NCBI RefSeq assembly: GCF_037392515.1
Contig: NC_090280.1
Span: 23,689,118 to 23,753,117 of the forward strand
Length of the DNA stretch: 64,000 bases
Origin: Haliotis asinina
Lineage: Eukaryota; Mollusca; Gastropoda; Lepetellida; Haliotidae
Direction of reading: 5' to 3'
Below, in pieces: positions 42,801-48,782 of this stretch (the stretch's first letter is position 1; each line of letters opens with the position of its first letter). The notes under the pieces were generated by a model. The model did no database searches. It worked only from the letters and a program-made list of their open reading frames with translations, and was not told the origin of the DNA. Both the position numbers and the translations under genes were made by a program.

Positions 42801-45800
42801 TTGACGTGGATCTGTCAGTGACTCCTCATGGTGGGTGCATCAACTCAGTCAATGCATATTGACCTAAAACATTTACTAGGCCATATGTGGTCCTATAATT
42901 CGCCAACCACCCGTAGCAGCCATAAAGATACTGCTTAGAATTGGTCTTCAATAACCCGTGCATGTCATAAGAGGTAGCTGATGGGTTCAGGAGGTTAGGC
43001 TCGCTGACATCATCATATCCCATTTGTGCAGAACAAGACCGCACATGATGTTGATCACTGGATGGCCTGGTCAATACCTGTTTATATACATATTGCCGCC
43101 AAATAGCTAGAATGTTGCTGAGTGCGGCAAGATTACAACATGAGAAAATGTAGCACTTCCGACATAGCTGGATGGTGACATGAAAGTGTCACACATTACA
43201 GGCATGAAAAACATGATTTGGCAGTTAGCCAAATACTGGTAACACATAGAAATCACTAGATACAGACAGTATGGAAGTAGCCTCCTGGTGAATAAAAGGG
43301 AAATGGAGGGCTGTCAATGACAGATACAACTAACCAACCAAAACCAAGTATACTTTTGCTCTATACAGATTAGTATTGTTTTGTGAGCCTTTTCTTGATA
43401 ACATGTTGTATTTAGAATAGATGTACTCTTACGATATATATCATTGAAATAAGATAATGTGGATGAAGTTGGATCGTACATGTTTGAATAGGATTATCTG
43501 TTCTTTTCTTTCAGAGCAAGGCATTGATCCTCACCAAACTGGTAGAAGGTCAAGGTCTGAGAAGCGGGGAGAACCTGAGAGGAAACAGTCTTTTATTCGA
43601 GGGGATTCTACTAGGAAGGCCTTACATCGTAGGACGCCGTCTGCTCCCAACACACCCCGCAATGATAGGAGCTCTAGTGAATCTCGTAAAGTCGCATCTC
43701 GACATAAAACCTCATCTCAGCCTTCACTAGAGAGCCCTCACCTTGAACTGGGCCGGGATATGGATTCATCTGGCAGTTGTGATGAAGACGAGCAGACGGA
43801 TCGATGGTTGGGCAGTCTGCTTGGCAACTCTCCTCAAATTCAAAGAAATGTGGTGTGCCAGAATGGTGACGGAAAACCACCAAGATCTAGTGAGGAAATC
43901 AGCCCACAGAAACGCTGTGCTAAAATGCCACCGATTGGGAGGAAGAAACAGAAAGCAAATGTTGAGAAAAATATCAGCCTTGGTTCAAGTGAGGAGGACA
44001 TCCTGACTGTGCAGCTACCTGAAAGTCCTGGTGCTAGGAGAAAAGGACAAAATGAATCCGAGAAAAGTGGTGACAAAAATAAAAATGAACCAATCATTAC
44101 GCAGTATTTCTACTCACGGCATCACGATTACGCTGAGATTCTTTCAGATGAGGACTCGCAGCAAAATGGAAGTCCTAAAGTTCGAGAGACCATGATCATG
44201 GGGTCTCCTTCTAGTATGAGTGAGTTGATTGACCAACTGGACAATAAGTTGACCTCCACTGGTATGCAGTATGGTATCTATGAAACAATTCCTTCCCCTC
44301 CTGAGAAGACCATCCAGAAAGCTGATGGTGAGAAGGTTTTGGAGGAGAAACACGCTCCTCCAATGGAAGTGAAGACTGAACACCTTCCCAACCGCCCAGT
44401 TGAATTTCGAGAAATTGGTCCTCATGAATACAAGGAAATAAAAACACCCGAGTCCAATAAAAGTTTGAACTCTGAAATCAAAACATTGGAGAGCAATTTA
44501 CAGCAAATGCATCACAGTCAGCCCCAGCCTCAAATGTCAAAGTGTTTAAGTGTGCCATCAGACATAGCTAAATCATTAGAGAATGTGAATGTAGGCAGTC
44601 AGTCCGACCTCCTGTCATCTGTGACAATCAGTGAACTGTCTCAGTCAGTGGACAGCTTCAACCTGAGCCTTTGTGATGACAGCCCAATGGGAGAGGCTCG
44701 GCGCCGACGGAGTGCTTCTCTAGACAGCCTCACAGACTCCCCGTTAAGCCGAACCTTGAAGGAGATTAACATGCAAATTGACAATGCTTTCAAGAGGAAT
44801 GTTGACCGTGCACTGGAGATGGAGGAAGAAGGCTATGGTCGACACGAAAGCCCTGTTGACGATCTTCCCCCTCTCCATATATCAGAGGACGTGCTCACAC
44901 CTACAAATCCACAAGAGACAGACTTCCCCAGTGAGATCCCTGACTATGCTCGAATAGACAAATCCAAAACAAGGCATAAAGCAGAAAAACAGGAGAGTAG
45001 TGGTCTCCCTAAAATGAGGTTTTCGCCTGTTGATCAAATTGAGATTGTTTCTGGGAATGTGAAAACAGCTCCACCATCAGCTCAACAGCCACATCAAGAC
45101 CGGACTGTACGTGACAGTGTAATGAATGGGCAGACGGGGGCAGTGAGTTTCAGTGAAAGAAACAACAACAGCAAACAAACCTCCATTGCTAAGCCTACTG
45201 ATTTGAAAATCGTAGCTGCCCCAAGGGTTATGAAGGCTCCATCTAAGTCTTCCGGTGAGTCTAGTTCTGGGTCAGGTTCTCATGTTGCAGATATATGTGC
45301 TCAGGAAGATTCCTCCTCCTCCTCAACCACGTCTTCTGATTCAGAGTCATCAACAGAGACAGAGTCAGAAGACAACAGTGAGTGCAGCATTGAGTATGTG
45401 TGTCACAACAACTCTCAACCCACAAACTTTGCAACAGGCTTTCCACAGAGTTTCTCTGAAAGCCACATATCAGATTCTGCCATGGTGAAAAGTTCTTTAA
45501 GAAACAGCAATGCCAGCCTGCCTGGCTACAGCTCCTCTGGCGGCAGAGACTCTGACATGGTGGACCAGGAGTCTCTCACATGGAGGGACAGTCCGATATT
45601 CTCAGATAGTGGCAGTCAGGACACACCCACTGGAACATTAAGATCTCAAACACCAAGAGGTAACATCACCAGCCCCCAAAGCATGGGAAGATCCAGTCCT
45701 AGAATCCCGTATACAGCAAGCAGCAGTTCAGTAGAGAGCAGTCCTCGGCTCAGTCCTCGGACATCTCCCAATGTTGTACAGAACTTGGACCACAGGTCGG

Positions 45801-48367
45801 TTCAAGATAGTCGGTTTGGGGGAGATAGACTCGTACTGCCAGGAGATTTCTACTGCACAGGAGGTCAACCTGGAGGTCCTGCTTACTCCCCGACCTCCCG
45901 ACACCGAGACCCCCAGTATCCTAGTGTCAGCTATCGTGGAAACGTCTCTCCCAGCAACTTTCACATGTCTCCATCACTCCCTGAAGTCCATGTTGTCCAT
46001 GACACTCTCACTGTGGAGAAATCAACAATCAAGCGATCAACCACCGAATCCAAACTTGCTGACAAGACGTCACAACAGGTTTCAGAGGCATACTCTTCTA
46101 AAACATTTCCCAGGAAGGATCCTGAGAAAAGATTCCATCAAAGATTGCCATATAGACATGATCATGACAGGAGTAGTGAAATGATGGATGTGGATCACGT
46201 GTGCAATATGTCCGACAGTGTGCAGTCGGACCGGACGTCACCATGTTCTGTTTCTTACAGTATTGACTCTGGTAATCTACAGCAGCACTCCCAGTTTGGC
46301 GATGACGGCACAGTGTCCCCTGACACCTCAGTGACCTTCACCCTCAGCCCCCAGTCTTCTTCATACCACTCTGAGGTGATGGAGGTGGAGACGTCACTGG
46401 TGCTTTCATCTGAATCAAACAGTCAAAATTATGTTCACAGTAGTTACAAAAAGTCCCAAAGTAGAGGAACTGAGATTGTAAAAGTTGAAAGTTTTGATGA
46501 GGTGCGGTCAAAAGTAGTTAAAAATGTGTTGCATTCTGGGACAGAAATGACTGGAAAAGAGCCTGTGTCTCATCAGAGTCAGATTCCTGTAAAACGAGAA
46601 AGGAAGTCAGTGCCTGTTCCAAAGAAGCGCCAGCAAAAACATGCTCCTCCCACCGAGTGTGATGATATGCCCTCTCTGTGTGGTGGCTCCTTCATGGAAC
46701 CACCTATTGTGAAAATTCGCTCTCCCTCCCCACGACAAATGCCTGACCTTGCTCCTCCAAGCCAAGAGGTCATGGAGGTCAAAAGGCCCACTGTGAAAAG
46801 AAGTGAAAGACAGGAAACTCCCCCTCTCTCCTTTGGCCAAGACAATATTTCTAGGACAGTTATCGTGAAAGAAATTACATCCGAAAAGGGAGATGCTAAG
46901 TTAGTGATAGAAAGACGTCCAAACCTTAAAAAGAATATACAGACTGTTCGTGCCAAAAAAGTTCCACATCCTCCTCGACAGCTTGCAGAGGCTGTGGATG
47001 ATTTGTCAGACTCTGTAACCCCTGACCTCTCCAGCACAGGTCCTTCTGATGCTGACCCTTCAGGAATCTCAAGTCAGGAGGATGATGTTTTCTCAGACGT
47101 TGATTCACATCGCCAGCGACTCCCACTTCATCCTCGTTTCACCCCCGACCCTGATGTTTTGATGATAGAAGAAGGCAACATGGTTGAGTACTCTCATTCC
47201 CTCCATGTGAAGACATCCAAGCCTGTGATGGCAACCCGACATGTCGAGGACATGATCGGAAGCAGGTCGTCCCTAGATGAATCAGTGCTCCAACTTGCAG
47301 CTGAACGCCATGACACTTTCGGACCTGAAGATCTTGATTCTGAAGAATCTGGAACCTACCACACAGGATCATTGCGAGTGAAACGAAGTCAGAAGATGCA
47401 GTCTTTGATGGATCTGTTTGAGAAGGGGTCAGACCAGAACCTGGCCGACAGTTCCAGTCCAAATGAAGACTGTCAGCCTTCTCCCCAGCTGTCTATGTCT
47501 CTGCCCTCCAGCGCTTTGAGAAGCTTGGATGGAGATATGGACACTGATGACGAGGCCTCAGCACCCTCGCCTCGTCTTGTACACACCAGTCTCAGTCGGA
47601 GGTCACGATCTCGCGAGAGGATGAGACGCAGTGGTATGGGCTCAGACAAAGAAAACAGGATCACGTCAAGGAGCCCGACACCCACCCGTCCGAAGGTTTT
47701 GCTTGACCGGGCTGTGGAAGAGCGTCACCCTCCATCTTCCCCGGCTGAGGTTGGACGTGAGTACAGAGCAAGGCGAAAAGAGAAATACAGTAACTTCAGT
47801 AAGCCACCCCGCTACAGGAGCGGGTCACATGGCCGTACACAGAGTGAATCATCAACATCAGAGTCAGAAGGGTCACACTACATGGAAGGTTCCTTCCACA
47901 GTCGGTCAAGTGATTACAATGCCAGTTCGGGCAGTGACACTGTCTTGAGGGACAAGAACAGGGCCCATGACTGGTCCGACCCAAGGTCACAAAGCATCAG
48001 ACATAAAAGTGACGAAAATCCTCATGAGAAATCAGGATCAGGACTACAGAGACGGGGTAGCATCAAGGAACTCATGGATTATTTTGAGAGGCAGAAAAAT
48101 CAGGAAGAGCAAGCTCAAGGTCAGGTTCAACATAAAGATGAAAGGTCACCTCCTGTAAAACCAAGGTCAACGAGAGGTCGAGTGCGAAGTGTGTCCCCAT
48201 GTCAGGGAGCTGTGTCACGTCCTACCATGGATGCTTCCACCCCTCCCAGTTACAGGTTCAGTTTGGAGCTTCCTAGTTCTGCAGCAGTCACCATCAATGA
48301 AGGAGGAGGTGTAAAAAATCAGCCTCTCAGACTCGGGCCAAAACCTTTTTATGGGGTCAAGAAATAA
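6771..48367 (+). CDS. ARHGAP32: Rho GTPase-activating protein, ARHGAP32/33-like (PX-SH3-RhoGAP), 5' incomplete
   Basis: Spliced gene. Coding exons: 6771-6864, 23858-23952, 25506-25593, 25813-26040, 30752-30844, 31267-31389, 31863-31940, 32733-32832, 34904-35062, 35705-35807, 36358-36502, 36905-36981, 37951-38058, 38287-38429, 39300-39489, 40172-40320, 41637-41831, 42684-42830, 43515-48367. All junctions are GT/AG and in phase, giving about 2388 visible residues (human ARHGAP32 is about 2.1 thousand). Domain order is PX (v75-195), SH3 (v223-278), RhoGAP (v334-540), then a long disordered tail; v counts from the first full codon, at 6772. The family stimulates GTP hydrolysis by Cdc42/Rac/Rho near membranes and, in animals, in neuronal and junctional signalling. 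Recognition rests on blocks recalled from human ARHGAP32, such as VGDIVSVIDMPP, VFGCDLGEHLLNSG, YFRELPNPLLTYQLY and KNLAIVWAPNLLR. The symbol is for the family; 32 versus 33 cannot be assigned in an invertebrate. The start codon is not found. Confidence 0.95.
7296..7433 (+). mobile_element. SINE-like family B, partial
   Basis: GGTCAGGCTTGCGGACTTGG, TTGACACATGTCATCG and TAGCTGGAATATTGCCAAGT mark family B, with a short internal deletion. Confidence 0.8.
7667..8178 (-). mobile_element. Repeat family C, long minus-strand copy with a tRNA-like head
   Basis: Read on the minus strand from 8178, the head GGGCATGGTGGGTCAGCTGG looks like a tRNA A-box, and GGATTGAACCCACC about 60 bases later is B-box-like. 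A ~500 base body follows. Its far end (TCACAGGATATTTATGTAGC on plus) is matched by a second fragment at 24.9 kb. Probably a long SINE; identity uncertain. Confidence 0.5.
8984..9140 (+). mobile_element. SINE family A
   Basis: GGTAGTCTAATGGTTAAAG head, TTTGATTCCTCACGTGGG B-box region, an unusual C-rich run in the body and an ACTCACTCA tail. Confidence 0.85.
9890..10150. repeat. Degenerate minisatellite (TTCCAGTTTGCTGTTGA-like)
   Basis: Imperfect units of about 30-35 bases with the core CATTCCAGTTTGCT. The best copies lie at 10020-10140. It contains no ORF of note. Confidence 0.6.
10421..10574 (+). mobile_element. SINE family A
   Basis: ATAGCTTAGTGGTAAAGG head, GATATTGCTGGAATATTCC core and AACCAAACTCACTTA end. 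Confidence 0.85.
10905..11054 (-). mobile_element. SINE family A, minus strand
   Basis: Reverse complement of the family: TATTCCAGCAATATCATGAC core, GGGAATCGAACCCAGG (B-box) and ACCACTACACTACTCCCC (A-box). Confidence 0.88.
11349..11589 (+). mobile_element. SINE-like family B, near full length
   Basis: GTGAAGATCCGGGTTTATGA start, CAGGATCGGGTGGTCAGG body, GGATTATCTGGTCCAGAC and GGCTGGAATATTGCTGAAT tail. Confidence 0.85.
11620..11770 (+). mobile_element. SINE-like family B, degenerate, next to another copy
   Basis: ATCAGGATCATGTGACCACG, CTGGATTGTCTGGTCAAGG and TTGAGTGTGGCATTACACAA follow family B order. It sits head-to-tail behind the 11349 copy. Confidence 0.65.
12685..12818 (-). mobile_element. 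SINE family A, minus strand, degenerate
   Basis: GTGAGTGAATTTGGTCTTAC tail and GCTACCACTAGGCTACCCC head on the opposite strand. Confidence 0.75.
14567..14662 (+). mobile_element. SINE family A, 5' part
   Basis: GGTAGGGTAGCCCATTGGAG head, GGGTTCAGTTTCCCACA and AAGCCCATTTCTTGTGTC; the 3' half is absent. Confidence 0.7.
15886..16035. repeat. GAT-rich simple sequence
   Basis: Runs of GATGAT and GACGAC with interruptions, giving a His/Ile-rich spurious minus-strand frame. Confidence 0.8.
16401..16605 (+). mobile_element. SINE family A, broken and degenerate
   Basis: GGGTATAGCCCAGAGGGCAA resembles the head, and GGGTTCAGCTCCCCACATGG with TCCATTTCTGGTGTTC the body, separated by unrelated sequence. 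Confidence 0.45.
17549..17697 (-). mobile_element. SINE-like family B, minus strand
   Basis: ATGTGTCAACCAAGTCTTCG, CCACCCAGTCCCATTAGTCA and CTGAAGACCAGTTTTCAC are family B reversed. Confidence 0.75.
19461..19625 (+). mobile_element. SINE family A
   Basis: GGGGCAGCCTAGTGCCTAAC head, GAAGCCCATTTCTGGTGTCC and TCTGGAATATTACTAAAAGC. Confidence 0.9.
20723..20880 (+). mobile_element. SINE family A
   Basis: GGGCAAACCTGGTGGTTAAA head, AATTCCCTACTTCGCTACAA and TTGCTAGAATATTGCTAAAT. Confidence 0.85.
20930..21143 (+). mobile_element. SINE-like family B
   Basis: GTGAAGATCCAGGTAAGAAT start, GATTAGGTGGTCAGG, GATCACTGGATTGTCTGGTC and CCGCCATATAGCTGGAAGG. Confidence 0.85.
22139..22361. repeat. Tandem repeat, 62 bp unit, 3.6 copies
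   Basis: CCACATTATTTTCCCTACAG begins units at 22139, 22201, 22263 and, with one change, 22325. Copies differ by one or two bases, indicating a recent expansion. Intronic. Confidence 0.93.
23858..23952 (+). CDS. GAP gene, visible exon 2 (Ser-rich linker before PX)
   Basis: The acceptor is gtttcag and the donor aag/gtgggt. It starts in phase 0 and leaves two bases for the next exon. It encodes GGGILPVYDSSSSLES and then a run of six serines, partly from repeated AGC codons that could vary in copy number. The donor doubles as the first unit of an intronic minisatellite. Confidence 0.85.
23950..24290. repeat. Degenerate minisatellite of GTGGGTAGATGGTAGACAGA-like units
   Basis: About 28-36 base units with the core GGTGGGTAGAAGGTAGACAG repeat around ten times directly after exon 2. 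The first unit contains the exon 2 splice donor itself. Confidence 0.85.
24400..24500. repeat. 16 bp tandem repeat (ACACCACACTAAGTGC)
   Basis: Roughly six imperfect copies with period 16, intronic. Confidence 0.8.
24878..24965 (-). mobile_element. Repeat family C, 3' fragment
   Basis: TCACAGGCTATTTATACAGC and CACAACTAGT...GGCACTGGTGTTTT align by eye with 7670-7750. Confidence 0.55.
25506..25593 (+). CDS. GAP gene, exon 3 (start of PX domain)
   Basis: The acceptor is gccgacag and the donor gag/gtaggt. It completes a split serine and encodes a block containing RFPKLEECAHFHYESVELG, very close to the opening of the PX region in human ARHGAP32. This block is a diagnostic signature of the family. 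It ends on a codon boundary. Confidence 0.95.
25813..26040 (+). CDS. GAP gene, exon 4 (PX domain core)
   Basis: 76 codons (v93-168). The core reads YSYLLRVKSNDKTWNVRRTY and then GNFRMLDRQLHKCIFDR, matching the ARHGAP32 PX core. The usual phosphoinositide-binding R-R-Y-x-x-F motif appears as RRTYGNF, with a residue between Arg and Tyr as in vertebrate ARHGAP32 (KRSYEDF), so lipid binding may be atypical. The exon ends AATAACAAG before gtttgt. Confidence 0.95.
26158..26298 (+). mobile_element. SINE family A with expanded microsatellite tail
   Basis: GGGGTAGCCTAGTCGTTAAA head, then a shortened body joined to CT and CACT repeats. Confidence 0.8.
26244..26298. repeat. (CT)n then (CACT)n microsatellite
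   Basis: About 13 CT units followed by about 7 CACT units; it forms the tail of a family A SINE. Confidence 0.9.
27540..27960. repeat. Degenerate tandem sequence, ~90 bp period
   Basis: Segments such as GATCAGAGGAATTTCTCAGC and ATTATCAAGAAGTCTGAA recur in altered form at roughly 90-base spacing (27659, 27748, 27890). Old and diverged. Confidence 0.45.
29624..29796 (+). mobile_element. SINE family A
   Basis: GGCAGCTTGGTGGTGAAAAC head, TTTGATTCCCCACATGTG, GTGGAATATTGCTAAAAGT and a long CACT tail. Confidence 0.9.
30752..30844 (+). CDS. GAP gene, exon 5 (end of PX domain)
   Basis: 31 codons (v169-199). ELERVLRRYLKHFSEIAG followed by INCGSVLNWLE corresponds to the last helix of the PX domain and the conserved INCG..L.W.E linker of ARHGAP32/33. 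The acceptor is ttgttgcag and the donor gag/gtatgc. Confidence 0.95.
31067..31237 (+). mobile_element. SINE family A directly upstream of exon 6
   Basis: GGGGTAGCCTAGCAGTTAAA head, GGGTTCAGTTCCCCACATGG and a long ACTC tail ending 29 bases before the 31267 exon. Confidence 0.92.
31267..31389 (+). CDS. GAP gene, exon 6 (linker and start of SH3)
   Basis: 41 codons (v200-240). IDNRGNRLLAVDDSGINTP is the family linker, and AAHVVKRYNAQAVDEISLD is the first SH3 strand with the RT loop. The acceptor tttttag lies 29 bases after the tail of a SINE insertion. The donor is gat/gtaagt. Confidence 0.95.
31390..31862 (+). other. Intron 31390-31862, nothing seen
   Basis: 473 bases of AT-rich sequence between two SH3 exons. 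I saw no repeat or coding signal. Confidence 0.6.
31863..31940 (+). CDS. GAP gene, exon 7 (SH3 core)
   Basis: 26 codons (v241-266): VGDIVSVIDMPPADDTIWW then RGKRGFE. The double tryptophan (v258-259) is the SH3 ligand-binding WW. The SH3 domain is thus split over exons 6, 7 and 8. Confidence 0.95.
32057..32296 (+). mobile_element. SINE-like family B, complete, with 13 bp target-site duplication
   Basis: Flanked by direct repeats TCTTCCAAATTTG at 32044-32056 and 32297-32309. The body runs from TTGCCATAAAAGGCGACG through GGGATCGGGTGGTCAGGC to an ACTC tail. This copy defines the family's ends and shows it moves by retroposition. Confidence 0.92.
32446..32680 (+). mobile_element. SINE-like family B
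   Basis: AAGATCCAGGTTAGAATTGG start, AGGATCGGGTGGTCAG, GATTATTTACAAACCGCC and a short tail. Confidence 0.87.
32733..32832 (+). CDS. GAP gene, exon 8 (end of SH3, proline linker)
   Basis: VGFFPSECVEVIGDKVPP closes the SH3 fold (FFPxxxVE motif), followed by a short proline-rich stretch RIPPPPASKKP. It leaves one base for the next exon. The acceptor is ttggcag and the donor ct/gtaagt. Confidence 0.95.
33600..34045. repeat. Degenerate minisatellite (ATGGAATAACATGCTTGTGA-like)
   Basis: Ten or more diverged units of about 33-37 bases with the core GACATGGAATAACATGCTTG and AATAGACA. Intronic. Confidence 0.7.
34314..34477 (-). mobile_element. SINE family A, minus strand
   Basis: GTGAGCGAGTATGGTTTAAC tail, CAATATTCCAGCAATATCAC core and ACCATTGGGCTACCCCATC head reversed. 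Confidence 0.88.
34904..35062 (+). CDS. GAP gene, exon 9 (start of RhoGAP domain)
   Basis: It encodes MKKHGKLMSFLRTFF, the basic KHGKL..FLRTF segment typical of ARHGAP32/33, then GIVKERVFGCDLGEHLLNSG, the first RhoGAP helix. The acceptor is gtttttgcag and the donor ttga/gtaagt. Confidence 0.95.
35150..35372 (-). mobile_element. SINE-like family B, minus strand
   Basis: ACTCCAGCTATATGGAGGCA, ATGTGTCAACCAAGTCATC and CTACCCAATCCTGTTAGTTG, all reversed family B blocks. Confidence 0.8.
35705..35807 (+). CDS. GAP gene, exon 10 (RhoGAP arginine finger)
   Basis: It encodes KSCTEVIEKHGIVDGIYRLSG and on to SNIQKLR. The catalytic arginine finger is the Arg of GIYRLSG (v375, codon 35770-35772), so the GAP is predicted to be catalytically competent. 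It leaves two bases of a split arginine codon. Confidence 0.96.
35967..36134 (+). mobile_element. SINE family A
   Basis: GGGGTAACCTAGTGGTTAAA head, GGTTCGATTCCCCACATGGG (good B-box) and a CACT tail. It is followed by TCTGTAACAGGGAAAGCAG, also found after the copy at 38.1 kb. Confidence 0.93.
36358..36502 (+). CDS. GAP gene, exon 11 (RhoGAP core)
   Basis: It encodes FDEDRVPDLTADCYLQDIHS and then LLKMYFRELPNPLLTYQLY. The Lys of LLKMYFRELP is the second conserved RhoGAP residue that supports the GTPase interface. It ends on a codon boundary at gct/gtaagt. Confidence 0.96.
36503..36904 (+). other. Intron 36503-36904, nothing seen
   Basis: 402 bases between two RhoGAP exons, with ordinary AT-rich sequence and no repeat recognised. 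Confidence 0.6.
36905..36981 (+). CDS. GAP gene, exon 12 (RhoGAP)
   Basis: It encodes DAVRDEDNKLLKIHDVVQQL then PPPHYR, the RhoGAP helix before the LP..H motif. It appears about three residues shorter than my recollection of the human version in the DAV-KIHD loop. Confidence 0.95.
36982..37950 (+). other. Intron with repeated ACTGATATTGCTGACT motif
   Basis: The motif ACTGATATTGCTGACTGAAG and variants recur near 37005-37070 and again at 37830-37930, around an (ATGA)n microsatellite. Otherwise unremarkable. Confidence 0.6.
37651..37699. repeat. (ATGA)12 microsatellite
   Basis: Perfect ATGA repeat for about 49 bases in the intron before exon 13. Confidence 0.95.
37951..38058 (+). CDS. GAP gene, exon 13 (RhoGAP, WAPNLLR motif)
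   Basis: It encodes TTEYLMRHLARVAGFGPDTG and MHSKNLAIVWAPNLLR. The Asn of APNLLR is the third highly conserved RhoGAP residue. The acceptor is ttgttacag and the donor ctcag/gtactt. Confidence 0.96.
38076..38140 (+). mobile_element. SINE family A, 3' fragment just after exon 13
   Basis: CTGTGATATTGCTGGAATAT and ACTCACTGACTTACTCC, starting about 20 bases past the splice donor. Confidence 0.8.
38287..38429 (+). CDS. GAP gene, exon 14 (last RhoGAP helices)
   Basis: It encodes SKELEMGGGAAALQGVGIQA, then VVTECLICYCDIIFSDKMP, the terminal helices of the GAP fold (human: IQSVVVEFILNHVDVLF). It ends one base into a codon at caga/gtaagt. Confidence 0.93.
38866..38957 (+). mobile_element. SINE family A, internal fragment
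   Basis: GTTCAAGTCCCCATATGGGT, CTGTCTCTGGTGTACCC and TTACTGGAATATTGCTGGAA. Confidence 0.75.
39300..39489 (+). CDS. GAP gene, exon 15 (TLEEA motif)
   Basis: The acceptor is taken at tttgtacag (39299), not the nearer-looking cgcag at 39255, because only this choice keeps the phase and avoids a stop. It encodes KKPRPKSLAISTPTRLLTLE with the family motif RLLTLEEARERA, then RYIDVGGGP and KYHTVIDLP, all conserved just after the GAP domain in ARHGAP32. Confidence 0.9.
39685..39799 (+). mobile_element. SINE family A, 5'-truncated, first of a tandem pair
   Basis: TTGGTTTGATCTCCCATGTG, AACCCATTTCTGGTGTCTGG and a short CACTTGCTCAC tail. Confidence 0.75.
39800..39944 (+). mobile_element. SINE family A, second of a tandem pair
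   Basis: GTGGGGTAGCCTAGTGATTG head and TTGGAATATTGCTAAAAGCA core directly follow the tail of the previous copy. Confidence 0.85.
40172..40320 (+). CDS. GAP gene, exon 16 (KSPVSGWKSFF motif)
   Basis: A very basic segment with KKSPVSGWKSFFSKPRAGS, equivalent to the KKSPVGSWRSFF motif of ARHGAP32. The donor gtagga is weak but phase-consistent. Confidence 0.92.
40410..40880. repeat. Diverged tandem repeat, ~115-138 bp unit, about 4 copies
   Basis: GCCAAAACTTTCAGTTA, CACTTGATATCATTTTCA and CAAAGCTTACCTGCTTA recur in order four times with decay; the GCTTACCTGCTT-type landmarks are near 40486, 40624, 40744 and 40858. Intronic. Confidence 0.75.
41180..41339 (+). mobile_element. SINE family A
   Basis: GGGGTAGCCTAGTGGTTAAA head (very close to consensus), CAGGTTCGATTCTCCACGTG, GATGGAATATTGCTGAAAGT and CACTCACTCAC tail. 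Confidence 0.93.
41637..41831 (+). CDS. GAP gene, exon 17 (LRTAKSAESLLSL motif)
   Basis: It encodes LTEEDVHNWKKRLRTAKSAE then SLLSLASSSRSSSSR; human ARHGAP32 has LRSAKSEESLTSL at the matching place. The acceptor is gtgttgcag and the donor ggag/gtacgg. Confidence 0.93.
42352..42549 (+). mobile_element. SINE family A with long tail
   Basis: AACTGAGTGGTTAAGGCGCT head, AGGTTCGATTCCTGCGTGGG and a tail of CACT and CTAT repeats. Confidence 0.88.
42684..42830 (+). CDS. GAP gene, exon 18 (tail)
   Basis: It encodes EKHPHTSHHKRSLSSDATA and HSYDNPFTNSG, the latter echoing NSYDNLP of the vertebrate protein; the KRSLSSD block may be phosphorylated. The acceptor has a strong pyrimidine tract (cttttccccctag). 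Confidence 0.92.
42916..43137 (+). mobile_element. SINE-like family B
   Basis: CTTAGAATTGGTCTTCAATA, GATGTTGATCACTGGATGG and TAGAATGTTGCTGAGTGCGG. Confidence 0.82.
43515..48367 (+). CDS. GAP gene, exon 19: giant last exon, Ser/Pro-rich C-terminal tail
   Basis: A 4853-base last exon codes about 1616 residues (v773-2388) without a break, ending at TAA 48365-48367. The tail looks disordered and lacks a recognised domain. Features: a basophilic-kinase/14-3-3-like RRRRSASLDSL near 44700; an acidic Ser/Thr/Glu run near 45310-45385; many SP/TP sites around 45690-45770; PxxP stretches such as PPVKPRSTRGR near 48150; and two similar short helices, KMQSLMDLFEKG (47393-47428) and GSIKELMDYFERQ (48056-48094). 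Vertebrate ARHGAP32 likewise puts most of its tail in a big last exon. A Met at 43457 in the same frame lies in the intron and is not the start. Confidence 0.95.
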
Positions 48368-48625
48368 TCTCTGCAAGACCAAATTACTCATTACTGCAGG
48401 GATAGAGCTTAACCCTAGGTCCAACAGCCTGAACCATGATTATACAAAACTATTGCTCAGACTTCTGAAACATGTGTGATGTCCAAGTCACTTTATAAAC
48501 TTCTGTCCTCGGTCAAGCAGGTTTAAGTGGTAAAACATGCAATGTTGCAGTTTTTGTCCAACAATTTATTTATGAACTTCTCTAACCTCATATGATATGG
48601 GTCCTGTTTAACAAAGTGGTTGTAA

Positions 48626-48782
48626 GGACAGTGGACTAGCCTAATGGTTAAAGCATCTACTCTTCATGCTGAAGACCCAGGCTCGATTTCCCACATTGAT
48701 GTAGTGTGTGATGCCCATTTCTGGTTTCCCCTGCTGTTTGCTGTAATACAACTAAAAATGGCGTAAAACCATGCTTACTCAA
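48626..48782 (+). mobile_element. SINE family A in the GAP 3' UTR, with target-site duplication
   Basis: Direct repeats AAAGTGGTTG at 48613-48622 and 48783-48792 bracket a copy with GACTAGCCTAATGGTTAAAG head and GGCGTAAAACCATGCTTACT end. Confidence 0.9.

Noticed and set aside
43457-43514. Treating the 1636-codon frame as a separate intronless gene starting at 43457
   Set aside because: The first 19 codons are intronic; a strong acceptor (cttttctttcag) at 43514 joins it in phase to exon 18.
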